From positions 1 through 27,359 of the forward strand of contig CAYQAJ010000035.1 of NCBI GenBank assembly GCA_964415245.1: a stretch of 27,359 bases of DNA. The letters run 5' to 3'. The notes under the pieces are model-generated. The model was not told the origin of the DNA and did not search any database. It saw only the letters and a list, made by a program, of their open reading frames with translations. The stretch is from CAYQAJ01 sp964415245. Lineage in GTDB: Bacteria > Planctomycetota > Planctomycetia > Pirellulales > Pirellulaceae. Made by a program: the position numbers and the translations under genes. This document shows, piece after piece, positions 16,072 to 24,530 of the stretch (the stretch's first letter is position 1; the number at the start of each line of letters is the position of its first letter).

Positions 16072-17192
16072 CCGGCGCTCCCATTGCCGCTGGCGCGCGG
16101 GTACACAATGACCGGAAACGATCGCCGATACGGGGGCAGACCCTTGGCCGCGCCCGCCACTACCAGCTTCCATTGTACGGCGTTGCAGTTGGAACGGAAT
16201 GAATGCATGGCCTGTTCGGGCACCTGGAATTCGCAGTCCGACTCAAAGGGCACCCCCGGCAGAATCTCGAAACCCTGCTGCGAAAAGAGCGGTTGCTCGT
16301 ACACGCACCGCGACTCGGTGCGGACGTCGGTCCCCTGGTGGTAGGTCGCCTCCTCTTCGCATACCAATAGCAGGTCGATCTTCTCGACCGATATCCGCCC
16401 GGCCTGCGAAAGGAATACGCTGTACCGCCCGCCGGGAAGCAGCGGGTGATCGGAAATCTCGACGCTGGTGGGCCCGACCCGCGCCAACATCACAAGCTGC
16501 CGAACAAAGAAAACGATCGATCCCACCCCCACGGCCAGGTACGGCACCAGAAACGAGGTGAGGAACCAGTCGGGTCGGCCCGCAGTGAAGCTGTCGAATG
16601 CCAAAACCAGCAGCACCGAAGCCACGCCGTTCCACACCAGGCAGAACGCCAGCACGGGAAACAGCTTCCAGGCCGGAGAGTAGGCAATGGGCAGGCGATA
16701 CGCCAGTGTGATGCCGGGGCTGTTGGTCAGATCAGCGTCGTGGGGGATCGTGAGGAATTCCTGCGGCTCGGGAATCGCCTTGCGGATCAGCTCGAGGTTC
16801 GTCGCCCGCCGCACCATCTCCGAGCGCCGTTCGACCGAGGCTCCCAGTTGCAGCAGCGTGTAGACCACGCCTACTCCGCCCATGAGCAACAGCGAAGCAA
16901 ACACCAGAATCAAAAGCCACAAGCCCCAGCCTGACAGCCGGGCACCATCGTGCCCGGCGTGCAGAATCTGCACGGTGACTAGGGCGGCCAGCGCCACCAA
17001 GCCGATAAGAAACAGCGCCGCGGCGAACAGTGCCTCCCCCACGCTGCCCAGCAGCTTGGAGCCGGTGCGGCGCTCGCCCCGCTTTTTTTGCCAGAGCCGA
17101 AACTGCCGTGGCACGGAACACCCCGCTGCGATTCGATCGGCGTCGCCACTGCCAGGCGGTGTCACCGCAAGCAGCCGGTGATTACAATGCAC
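16059..17192 (-). CDS. Four-TM membrane protein with C-terminal beta domain (hypothetical)
   Basis: A 377-residue protein. Four membrane helices are predicted at about 50-75, 88-112, 183-205 and 214-236. The segment between helices 2 and 3 is hydrophilic (TNLELIRKAIPEPQEF, then SPGITLAYRLPIAYSP), somewhat like DUF3592-type proteins. The last 140 residues look like a beta-sandwich (SVEISDHPLLPGGRYSVFLS, DCEFQVPEQAMHSF, WKLVVAGAAKGLP), similar in style to the small beta protein that follows. The start is GTG 17192 without a good Shine-Dalgarno, so it may lie further downstream. It is the first gene of the operon and is divergent from the beta-propeller gene 58 nt away. No known function. Confidence 0.65.
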   Translation of the reverse strand: MHCNHRLLAVTPPGSGDADRIAAGCSVPRQFRLWQKKRGERRTGSKLLGSVGEALFAAALFLIGLVALAALVTVQILHAGHDGARLSGWGLWLLILVFASLLLMGGVGVVYTLLQLGASVERRSEMVRRATNLELIRKAIPEPQEFLTIPHDADLTNSPGITLAYRLPIAYSPAWKLFPVLAFCLVWNGVASVLLVLAFDSFTAGRPDWFLTSFLVPYLAVGVGSIVFFVRQLVMLARVGPTSVEISDHPLLPGGRYSVFLSQAGRISVEKIDLLLVCEEEATYHQGTDVRTESRCVYEQPLFSQQGFEILPGVPFESDCEFQVPEQAMHSFRSNCNAVQWKLVVAGAAKGLPPYRRSFPVIVYPRASGNGSAGWSP

Positions 17193-17250
17193 GCGCTAGA
17201 GCCGGTCCATCATAGTACGCCACCGCCTCGCGTCGAGAAAGGCACTCACG

Positions 17251-18615
17251 ATGAATCCTGGCAGGTATTGCTTCAGGGTCGCCATGCCAAGCACGGTGCG
17301 GTGCTTCGCGCCGCGACGCCCATGGCGAGGGTCGCGTGATACGGCCAATCGCAGCGTTTGCCATGCTGCCACGATGCTCGCATCGGTCGCGATCTGCCTG
17401 GCGATCGTGCCCAACTTCGCCCGGGCGGGCGACTGGCCGCAGATTCTCGGGCCCGACCGCAACGGTGTGGCGCAAAGTGAAAGGCTGGCCGAGAGCTGGC
17501 CCAAGGACGGGCCGAAGGTGCTGTGGACCGCCCGCAGCGGCAGCGGATTCGCCGGTCCGGCCGTCGTGGCTGGTCGTGTCGTGCTGTTTCATCGGGCGGG
17601 GGATGCCGACCGCATCGAGGCGCTCAATGTAGAAACCGGCGATTCGATGTGGAAGGCCAACTACGTGGCTCAGTACCGGGGCGGTGTCAATCCCGACAGC
17701 GGGCCGCGCTGTGTGCCCCTCATCCACGAGGGCAGCGTGTACGCGTTTGGCGCCGCGGGCGAATTGCATTGCGTCTCGCTCGAAGACGGCAGTCGCCGCT
17801 GGACGCGCAAGCTCTACGACGATTACGAAGGCGACGAAGGTTACTTTGGCGCGGGGAGCACGCCCATTGTGGCCGACGGCAAACTGCTGGTGAACGTCGG
17901 CGGGCGCGACAAGGCGGGGCTGGTCGCACTGGCACTCGACTCGGGCGAGACGGTGTGGAAGAAAACCGACGAAGCGGCGAGTTACTCGTCGCCCACGATG
18001 GCGACCATCGACGACCGGCAGTGCGTGGTGTTCGTCACGCGGTTGAACGTCGTGGCGGTCGATCCGGCCAGCGGCGAAGAAGTGCTCCGCTTTCCCTTCG
18101 GACGCAGCGGGCCGACGGTCAACGCCGCCACTCCGCTGGTGTGCGGCGATTCGCTCTTCGTCACGGCCAGCTACGGCATCGGAGCGCAGTTGGTGAAGTT
18201 GAGAAGCGGGGAGCCCGACATCGTCTGGTCGAGCGACGACGTTCTTTCGAGCCAGTACTCGACCGCCGTGTATCGCGACGGTTACCTGTACGGCATCGAC
18301 GGCCGCGAGGACGTCGGTGTTGCCCGATTGCGATGTGTCGAGGCCAAAACAGGCAAGGCCGCCTGGACGGCGGAGGGATTCGGCGTGGCCCACGTTATCC
18401 TGGCCGGCGACAAACTGCTGCTGCTCAAAGTGTCGGGCACGCTCGTGCTGGCCGAGGCATCGCCCAAAAAGTTTGCACCGCTGGCCGAGGCAAAGGTGGC
18501 CGACGGCATCACGCGGGCACTCCCGGCCCTGAGCAACGGCCGACTCTATGTGCGAAGCAACGAAGGGGAAACAGGAACGCTCTATTGCCTGCAAGTGGGC
18601 GAAGGGGCGGAGTAG
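17251..18615 (+). CDS. Secreted PQQ-like beta-propeller repeat protein
   Basis: A 454-residue protein built from Trp-docking-type blades: GDWPQILGPDRNGV, IEALNVETGDSMWK, LHCVSLEDGSRRWTRKLYD, ALDSGETVWKKTDE, VVAVDPASGEEVLRF, RCVEAKTGKAAW, and TLYCLQVGEG. These are the repeats of the PQQ-binding-like (BamB/quinoprotein-type) propeller, common as exported sensors or scaffolds in planctomycetes. No quinoprotein dehydrogenase catalytic domain is evident. The start ATG 17251 is supported by GAGAAAGG 8 nt upstream. This leaves an unusually long (about 40 residue) n-region before the hydrophobic stretch MLASVAICLAIVPNFARA; ATG 17374 is an alternative. A large palindromic repeat follows the stop. Confidence 0.85.
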   Translation: MNPGRYCFRVAMPSTVRCFAPRRPWRGSRDTANRSVCHAATMLASVAICLAIVPNFARAGDWPQILGPDRNGVAQSERLAESWPKDGPKVLWTARSGSGFAGPAVVAGRVVLFHRAGDADRIEALNVETGDSMWKANYVAQYRGGVNPDSGPRCVPLIHEGSVYAFGAAGELHCVSLEDGSRRWTRKLYDDYEGDEGYFGAGSTPIVADGKLLVNVGGRDKAGLVALALDSGETVWKKTDEAASYSSPTMATIDDRQCVVFVTRLNVVAVDPASGEEVLRFPFGRSGPTVNAATPLVCGDSLFVTASYGIGAQLVKLRSGEPDIVWSSDDVLSSQYSTAVYRDGYLYGIDGREDVGVARLRCVEAKTGKAAWTAEGFGVAHVILAGDKLLLLKVSGTLVLAEASPKKFAPLAEAKVADGITRALPALSNGRLYVRSNEGETGTLYCLQVGEGAE

Positions 18616-18622
18616 ATATTAA

Positions 18623-18718
18623 AGCTTATCCAAAATCAGTCTCAGAGAAGGGGACAGACACATTTTGCTCCGCGGACTGCGCAAAATGAGCCAGTCCCCG
18701 ACGGTTTTTGGATAAGCT
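18623..18718. repeat. REP-like nested palindromic element
   Basis: A 13-bp perfect inverted repeat (18623-18635 with 18706-18718; AGCTTATCCAAAA and its complement) encloses a second hairpin. The inner hairpin pairs GGGGAC (18650-18655) with GTCCCC (18694-18699), and CATTTTGC (18661-18668) with GCAAAATG (18681-18688), around a loop of TCCGCGGACTGC. This nested structure is typical of REP/RAYT-type mobile palindromes. It starts just after the beta-propeller gene and could also end its transcript. Confidence 0.8.
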
Positions 18719-18864
18719 CTTCGTCGGAGGACGTCCGTTGTCAGTTGTCCGTCGTCAGTTGCATCGGATCACAAACAAACAGCCACGTGTTCTCCGAAGC
18801 TGACAGCCGATAGCTGAGAGCTGACAGCTTTGAGGCAACTGACCACGGACAACTGACACAGAAC
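18719..18864. repeat. Intergenic inverted and tandem short repeats
   Basis: A 12-bp inverted repeat (18741-18752 and 18845-18856; TCAGTTGTCCGT) bounds a segment containing GCTGACAGCCGATAGCTGAG and GCTGACAGCT words. The word GTCAGTTGCAT (18754-18764) is shared with 4926-4936. No gene is evident. Confidence 0.6.
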
Positions 18865-19137
18865 TCACTTGGCCGCGTTGCGGCTGCGGCGATAGAATCC
18901 GACGCTTTCCAGCGCGCGATAGACTTCTTCCAGTGTTTTCTCGCCGAAATTCGAGATGCTCAACAGATCGTCGCGCTTGGTGTTGAGCAGGTCCTGCACG
19001 GTGAAGATGCCGCGCTCTTCGAGGCAGTTGGTCGTGCGGACCGACAGGCCGATCTCGGCCGTGCTCATCTCGAGGCGTTGTTCGAGACTCTTGGCTTCTT
19101 CATCCACCACACAGAGCGGGATACGGGTCCGGCTCAT
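18865..19137 (-). CDS. Free-standing RNA polymerase alpha C-terminal-domain-like protein
   Basis: A 90-residue protein. Residues 28-80 match the alpha-CTD pattern: LSVRTTNCLEERGIFTVQDLLNTKRDDLLSISNFGEKTLEEVYRALESV. The RpoA N-terminal assembly domain is entirely missing. The alpha-CTD contacts UP-element DNA and activators, so a free copy could compete with or bridge RNA polymerase; this is inference. The start ATG 19137 has GGAG 8 nt upstream, and the frame to 19224 is probably untranslated. The extended -10 promoter at 19215-19223 fits. It does not lie in a ribosomal protein operon, so it is not the ordinary rpoA. Confidence 0.8.
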   Translation of the reverse strand: MSRTRIPLCVVDEEAKSLEQRLEMSTAEIGLSVRTTNCLEERGIFTVQDLLNTKRDDLLSISNFGEKTLEEVYRALESVGFYRRSRNAAK

Positions 19138-19214
19138 GGTATCGCTCCTCTCCCTGGATCGCTTCCGCCGCGTGGCCGTGCATGGCCAAACGCGCGTCGG
19201 CAAGTAGCGGGCCG

Positions 19215-19223
19215 AGTATAGCA
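19215..19223 (-). promoter_or_regulatory. Extended -10 promoter of the alpha-CTD gene
   Basis: On the minus strand TGC-TATACT is an extended -10 element. Transcription would start near 19208, about 70 nt before ATG 19137. The -35 match is poor, as is common with extended -10 promoters. Confidence 0.5.
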
Positions 19224-19347
19224 CACACCATGCATCCGTCCCTATCGCGCACTAGCGCCTACATCCATTCTTTGCGCAGTTCTTCACGCGGCGCGTGCTG
19301 TCTTGCTGTCATAGCATGCTGGGCTGGCGCACATGCCGCGCGGCGCG

Positions 19348-19353
19348 TATAAT
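19348..19353 (+). promoter_or_regulatory. -10 element upstream of the helicase gene
   Basis: A perfect TATAAT ends 34 nt before ATG 19388. The expected -35 position (19325-19330) is TGGCGC, only a weak match. It supports translation from 19388 and not from the upstream in-frame ATGs at 19295 or 19352. Confidence 0.5.
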
Positions 19354-19387
19354 GATCCTTTCGCCTCTCCAAGGACTCGCGCTTTCC

Positions 19388-21766
19388 ATGCCGCCAACCG
19401 CCAGCACGGACGACATTCTCGGCCCGCTCACTCCCGCGCAGCGCGAAGCGGTGCAGCACGTCGATGGTCCGCTTTTGATTCTCGCCGGACCGGGGAGCGG
19501 AAAGACGCGCGTCATTACGCACCGCGTGGCGCACTTGCTTTCGCGGCCCGTCGCCGCGCGGCACATCCTCGCGCTCACCTTCACCAACAAGGCGGCCGAC
19601 GAAATGCGGCTCCGCCTCGACCGGCTAGCCCCACATCAGCCGGTGTGGGTGGGCACGTTCCACCGCTTCTGCTCGCGCATGTTGCGGATGCACGCGCCGC
19701 TGGTGGGGCTGAGCGAAAATTTTTCCATTTACGACACCGAGAACAGCCGCAAGGTCATCGCCCAGACGATGGAAGAGGCCGGCGTCGCCGATTCGCACTT
19801 CACCCCCGACCAGATCGCCCGCTCGATAAGCTGGGCCAAGAACCACTTGATCGACCACAACACGTACACGGCCGCGCCAGGCAGCCCGGTCGGTGCGGCC
19901 GTGGCGCGGGTTTTTCCGCTGTACCAGAAGCGGCTGTTGGCTTCGAGCGCCGTCGATTTCGACGATCTGCTCGTGCACACGGCCGTGCTGCTGCGCGAGA
20001 ACCCCGAGCTGCGGGCCCGCATGGACGAGCGCTATCGCTACATCATGGTCGACGAATACCAGGACACGAACCTGGCCCAGTACTTGATCGTGCGGTCGAT
20101 GTCGGTCGACTGGCCCAACTTGGCGGTCACGGGCGACCCCGACCAGTCGATTTACGGCTGGCGGGGCGCGAACCTCAAAAACATTCTCGACTTCGAGCAC
20201 GACTTTCCCAAGGTGAAGGTCGTGCGGCTGGAGCAGAACTACCGCAGTACCGGCAACATCCTGCTCGTGGCCGACAGCCTCATCGCCCACAACAAGCGCC
20301 GCAAGCAGAAGCGGCTGCTTACCGACAAGGCAGAGGGCCCGCCGGTGCGGCTCGTGGCGTATCCCAGCCACCGGGACGAGGCCGAGCACATCGCCTCGCA
20401 AATTGCCGACGAGGTGACCGCTAAGTGCCGCCGTCCGCGCGACTTCGCGATTTTTTATCGCGTGAACGCCCTCTCGCGATCGCTCGAAGACGCGCTGCGG
20501 GCCCAAGGGCTTCCCTATCAGATCGTGCGCGGCGTCGAGTTTTACCAGCGGCAGGAAATCAAGGACGTGCTGGCCTACCTGCAATTGCTCAATAACCCCC
20601 GCGACGACGTGGCATTGCGGCGGATCATCAACGTGCCGCGGCGCAACATCGGCAAGACGACGCTCCAGCGGCTCAACGCCCACGCCCGACGACACGAGCT
20701 GACATTGCTCGATGCGGCCCGCGAGAGCGGGCTCATCGAGACGATTCCCAAACGGGCCGCCGTGTCGGTGGCCGCGTTCGTGGCGCTGTACGATCGGCTG
20801 CGACTGGTGGTGCACGAATCGGTCGAAACGATCCTGGGCCACGTGCTGCACGAAACCGGCTATCGCAAGTGGCTGGCCCAAAGCGATTCGGAAGCAGACA
20901 ATGATCGCCTGGCCAACGTCGAGGAATTGATTGCGGCGGCCCGCGAGTTCGACCAGAAGAACCCCGCGCCCGGCGCCCTCGAAGCGTTTCTGGAACAGAC
21001 CTGCCTGGTGAACGACGCCGACGATTGGGACTCGGAGATCGACCGCGTGACCATGATGACGATGCACGCGGCCAAGGGGTTGGAGTTCCCGGTGGTGTAC
21101 ATCGTCGCGCTGGAGGAGGGCATTCTCCCCCACTCTCGCAGCCGCGACAGCAGCGACAAGCTGGAGGAAGAGCGGCGGCTGTTGTTCGTCGGCATCACGC
21201 GGGCCGAGGAGCAGCTTCAGCTCAGCTTCGCCAAGTACCGGCCGTATCGCGGCGCGCTGTGCCCCACGATCCCCAGCGAGTTTTTGCCCGAATTGCCTCG
21301 CGACCGCATGGAGTGGCACGAGCCGTCGTCGAGCGTGGCGGTGGAAGTGCGGGGCACGGGCGAGGGAGTCGACGAGTTGCCGCCCGACGCGGCCGACTAC
21401 ATTGAGTCGGACGACGGCGACTCGCCCCAGCGGCGCGAGGGCGTGCGCACGCGCGATGTGGGGCGATATGGCAATGCTGCGCAATCGGCGAGTGCGGCGG
21501 GACGGAGAACTGCTGGTGCGTCGTCGGCCGTGGTGACTGCCGCACAGCTTCAATCGGGCGACCCCGTGGCAACAAAAAAAGTGTCGCCCGAGGTTTTTCA
21601 TCACGCCATGGTCGTGGTTCACCCCGAGTACGGCGCGGGCCGCATCGTAGCGCTCAGCGGCGAAGGGGAGCGTCGCACGGCGACGGTCGAGTTCTTCGGC
21701 AGCCGCGGACAAAAAAAGTTCCGACTGGCGTTCAGCCCCCTGCGCCCCGTCCGCTCGCCCGGCTAA
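19388..21766 (+). CDS. UvrD/PcrA-type superfamily I DNA helicase
   Basis: A 792-residue ATP-dependent 3'-5' helicase for repair and replication. Visible motifs are Walker A AGPGSGKT (33-40), TFTNKAADEM (Ia), the VGTFHRF stretch, DEYQDTN (Walker B, 222-228), GDPDQSIYGWRGA (motif III, 249-261), LEQNYRSTGNIL (IV), MTMHAAKGLEFPVVYIVALEEGILPHSRS (V), and EEERRLLFVGITRAEEQLQLSFA (VI). The C-terminus ends in a short basic/aromatic domain (VHPEYGAGRIVALSGEGERRTATVEFFGS), as in UvrD/PcrA. ATG 19388 has AAGGA about 12 nt upstream and a TATAAT before that. It ends 3 nt before the next gene on the same strand, so the two are cotranscribed. PcrA and UvrD cannot be separated from sequence alone. Confidence 0.93.
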   Translation: MPPTASTDDILGPLTPAQREAVQHVDGPLLILAGPGSGKTRVITHRVAHLLSRPVAARHILALTFTNKAADEMRLRLDRLAPHQPVWVGTFHRFCSRMLRMHAPLVGLSENFSIYDTENSRKVIAQTMEEAGVADSHFTPDQIARSISWAKNHLIDHNTYTAAPGSPVGAAVARVFPLYQKRLLASSAVDFDDLLVHTAVLLRENPELRARMDERYRYIMVDEYQDTNLAQYLIVRSMSVDWPNLAVTGDPDQSIYGWRGANLKNILDFEHDFPKVKVVRLEQNYRSTGNILLVADSLIAHNKRRKQKRLLTDKAEGPPVRLVAYPSHRDEAEHIASQIADEVTAKCRRPRDFAIFYRVNALSRSLEDALRAQGLPYQIVRGVEFYQRQEIKDVLAYLQLLNNPRDDVALRRIINVPRRNIGKTTLQRLNAHARRHELTLLDAARESGLIETIPKRAAVSVAAFVALYDRLRLVVHESVETILGHVLHETGYRKWLAQSDSEADNDRLANVEELIAAAREFDQKNPAPGALEAFLEQTCLVNDADDWDSEIDRVTMMTMHAAKGLEFPVVYIVALEEGILPHSRSRDSSDKLEEERRLLFVGITRAEEQLQLSFAKYRPYRGALCPTIPSEFLPELPRDRMEWHEPSSSVAVEVRGTGEGVDELPPDAADYIESDDGDSPQRREGVRTRDVGRYGNAAQSASAAGRRTAGASSAVVTAAQLQSGDPVATKKVSPEVFHHAMVVVHPEYGAGRIVALSGEGERRTATVEFFGSRGQKKFRLAFSPLRPVRSPG

Positions 21767-21769
21767 TGC

Positions 21770-23215
21770 ATGCCAGCCGACTATCCGAAAATTGCGCAGT
21801 TCAAATCGGTCGCGGCGTTTCGGGCGCGGCTGGAGGAGCTGGGCGTTTCGCTGCCGGTTGACGATGCAGTGCTCAGCGCGGCCAAGGGTTCACCGCTGGC
21901 GGCGCCTTTGGCAATTGGTCCGCTCACGGCGGGAAATCGCTGGTGCATTCATCCCATGGAGGGTTGGGACGCCGAGCGCGACGGCTCCCCTTCGCCGCAC
22001 ACGCTTCGCCGATGGCGGCGGTTCGGCACCAGTGGGGCCAAGCTGATTTGGGGAGGTGAAGCGGCCGCCGTGCAGGAAGACGGCCGGGCCAATCCCAATC
22101 AGACGCTGGCGACGCCGGCCAACTTCGATGGCCTCGTCGCGCTACTAAGCGAGTGCCGCGCCGCGCATCGCGAGCGGTTCGGCTCCGACGACGATCTGGT
22201 GGTGGGTTTGCAGCTCACCCACTCGGGCCGCTTCTCGCGACCGAACTCGGAGCGGCTCGAACCGCGCATTGCGTATCACGATCCACTGCTCGACGCGCGG
22301 TTCGGCATCGACCCCGACGACAATTCGATTGTGTGGACCGACGACGAGCTGGAGCGATTGATCGACCGATTCGTCGAAGCCGCCGGTCTGGCAGAAAAGG
22401 CGGGCTACCAGTTCGTCGATGTGAAAGCCTGCCACGGGTACCTCTTGCACGAGCTGTTGGGTGCCCGCGATCGGCCGGGCCGATTCGGTGGCGATTCATG
22501 CGGTCGCTCGCTTGTGCTGCGAACGATTGTCGGCCGCATACGCGATTCTTACCCGAATCTCGTCGTCGGCGTGCGCTTGAGCGTGTTCGACACGGTCCCC
22601 TATCAGAGCGGCCGCGAAGTGGGGCGGCCGATGCCGTTCGAACATCTGCTGCCGTACCGCGGCGGATTCGGCGTCTGTCCCGAGAATCCAATTCAGCCCG
22701 ATATGACCGAACCGATCGAACTGCTGAAGCTTCTGCGCGATTCTCGCGTGGCGGCCGTGAACATCTCGTGCGGCTGCCCGTACTACAGCCCGCACATCCA
22801 GCGGCCGGCGTTTTATCCGCCCAGCGATGGATACCTGCCTCCCGAAGATCCGCTGGTGGGAGTCGCGCGGCAAATCGAAATGGCCCGCCAGTGCAAGCAG
22901 GCGGTGCCGGAGCTGGTGATGGTCGGCAGCGGCTACTCGTACTTGCAGGAGTATCTGCCTCACGTGGCGCAAGCGGCAGTCCGCGCCGGCTGGATCGACT
23001 CCGTCGGCCTGGGCCGGATGGTGCTGGCCTACCCCGAAATGCCCGCCGACGTCCTCTCCGGCGCCCCGCTGAAGCGCAAAACGCTCTGCCGCACATTCAG
23101 CGACTGCACGACAGGCCCGCGCAACGGAATGCTCAGCGGCTGCTTCCCGCTCGACGAGTACTACAAACAACTGCCGGAAGCGGAACGGTTAAAATCGATC
23201 AAGGCGCAACTCTAG
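21770..23215 (+). CDS. NADH:flavin oxidoreductase (Old Yellow Enzyme family)
   Basis: A 481-residue FMN-dependent oxidoreductase with a TIM-barrel. Motifs are QLTHSGRFSRP (about 148-158), VDVKACHGYLLHELL (216-230), RPGRFGGD (235-242), a GVRLS strand, and VAAVNISCGCPYYSP. His and Gly-rich residues of the CHGYLL and HSGR motifs fit the family's flavin and substrate site. The C-terminal segment (LCRTFSDCTTGPRNGMLSGCFPLDEYY) has three Cys but not the canonical iron-sulfur pattern of 2,4-dienoyl-CoA reductases. The protein is longer than the simple OYE (about 350-400), with an N-terminal extension of about 50. Start 21770 is 3 nt after the helicase stop. The substrate is unknown. Confidence 0.87.
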   Translation: MPADYPKIAQFKSVAAFRARLEELGVSLPVDDAVLSAAKGSPLAAPLAIGPLTAGNRWCIHPMEGWDAERDGSPSPHTLRRWRRFGTSGAKLIWGGEAAAVQEDGRANPNQTLATPANFDGLVALLSECRAAHRERFGSDDDLVVGLQLTHSGRFSRPNSERLEPRIAYHDPLLDARFGIDPDDNSIVWTDDELERLIDRFVEAAGLAEKAGYQFVDVKACHGYLLHELLGARDRPGRFGGDSCGRSLVLRTIVGRIRDSYPNLVVGVRLSVFDTVPYQSGREVGRPMPFEHLLPYRGGFGVCPENPIQPDMTEPIELLKLLRDSRVAAVNISCGCPYYSPHIQRPAFYPPSDGYLPPEDPLVGVARQIEMARQCKQAVPELVMVGSGYSYLQEYLPHVAQAAVRAGWIDSVGLGRMVLAYPEMPADVLSGAPLKRKTLCRTFSDCTTGPRNGMLSGCFPLDEYYKQLPEAERLKSIKAQL

Positions 23216-23333
23216 CACGGCCTGAGGAAGCCGAGTCTGATGTAGAAGAACGTACCGCGACGGTGGCAGATCCGGTTGTCGATGCCGGCTGCCGCAGAAT
23301 CTTCAGAACAAGCGATTCACTGGCGTCGTCATA

Positions 23334-24530
23334 TCATTCGCTGTCGGTGGAATCGTCGATTTCGATATCGCACTCTGGCAATGCGGCAACAAGTTTCTCG
23401 CGAGTCATGCCCTCGGCAAGCGGACCCTGGACGCGAATCCTGCCCAGCTTGCGACATGCTGCCAAGTGCATGATTGCCAACTTACTCAAAAGTTTCCCGT
23501 CAACACTTAGCTCATACAGTTGCTCAAACCGCGCGAGGGCTGACAGCCCTTCCGTTGTTATCCTCGTGCCATTGATCCACAATGCGCAGATTCGCCCAGG
23601 CCTAATTGCCCCCAGCCCCATATCAGTAATTCCAGTGTGCTGTAAATCCAGGAGCTCGAGGGTCGGAATATCAATGAGGCCGACTGTGTCGTCCTTTACC
23701 GGGCATCCGTACAAATGAACGAATCGCAGATTTGGCATGTCCAGATCGCGCAGGCCACTACCCGTGATATTCGTTTCGTTGAGCTCAAACAATACAAAGT
23801 TCGACAAACCAGCGAGGTACTTCAAATCAGCATCGCGCAAGGGAAGGCTATTACAGTACAAGCTGTCGGGTCCGACGTTCTCGATCGTTTCCAGTGCGCC
23901 GGGCTTACGCGGTGAGACGACGTTCACGATCCGCAAGTAGGTCAACTTGCTTGACGCGAAGTCCAAGTCTTGGAAGTCTACAGTATCATGCTGACCGAAC
24001 AGAACACGCCGTCCTCCCACTTCGCGCTCGGCCTTCGTCCACTCGGACGAGTGTTCGTCCACCCATTCGCTTGCGCTCAGCAGTAGCGGGCTCAGGGTTT
24101 CCATTGCCGCATCCGATAACTCTCGATCTGGCGCATAGAGAAGCGCCAGCATTTCTGCGCGAGCGACGAGCGCCGCGCGGTGGTCGGTGCCAAGGACCAT
24201 TTTCGAACAAACGTCAAGAAAAGGTCGCAGCTCGCGGCGATTGCGTTCTCGAAGCGCCCGACCAAGCAATGGCAGCACTTGCGGTCGATTTTCAAACTCA
24301 GATTGCTGGACATTCTCGATCCCACTTTCCAACACCTCTCGTACGAACTCTTCGTTCGTGATCGTCTCGTCGGACTCAGGATCGGTGCCAGCGGCCGCGC
24401 TCGTAATCAGGCCAACTAGCGCCGTGCCGCAAATGACCAGGCGCAACGCGCGAAACGGTGCAGCGAGCGCCAGCCGCGAGGTGCCACCGCCGGTACGGGT
24501 GGTCTGGCACCGTTCAACAACCGTCGACAT
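23334..24530 (-). CDS. Secreted leucine-rich-repeat protein (hypothetical)
   Basis: A 398-residue protein with a signal peptide (RALRLVICGTALVGLITSAAAG, preceded by a 28-residue polar n-region) and a helical segment at 55-155. From about residue 180 it has LRRs of the irregular kind seen in planctomycetes: LTYLRIVNVVS, LKYLAGLSNFVLFELNETNITGSGLRDL, NLRFVHLYGCPVKDDTVG, TLELLDLQHTGITDMGLG, and LYELSVDGKL. A role in protein interactions outside the cytoplasm is inferred. ATG 24530 is preceded by a strong GAGGAGG. The gene has visibly lower GC than its neighbours, so it may be a later acquisition. It is downstream of aceF on the same strand, 124 nt away. Confidence 0.8.
   Translation of the reverse strand: MSTVVERCQTTRTGGGTSRLALAAPFRALRLVICGTALVGLITSAAAGTDPESDETITNEEFVREVLESGIENVQQSEFENRPQVLPLLGRALRERNRRELRPFLDVCSKMVLGTDHRAALVARAEMLALLYAPDRELSDAAMETLSPLLLSASEWVDEHSSEWTKAEREVGGRRVLFGQHDTVDFQDLDFASSKLTYLRIVNVVSPRKPGALETIENVGPDSLYCNSLPLRDADLKYLAGLSNFVLFELNETNITGSGLRDLDMPNLRFVHLYGCPVKDDTVGLIDIPTLELLDLQHTGITDMGLGAIRPGRICALWINGTRITTEGLSALARFEQLYELSVDGKLLSKLAIMHLAACRKLGRIRVQGPLAEGMTREKLVAALPECDIEIDDSTDSE

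Noticed and set aside
19625..21712. 695-residue minus-strand frame opposite the helicase
   Set aside because: Shadow of a gene with complete helicase motifs on the plus strand; no domain recognised in the shadow.
22153..23718. 521-residue plus-strand frame overlapping the OYE gene
   Set aside because: Arg-rich shadow in another frame of the OYE gene, extending into the antisense of the LRR gene.
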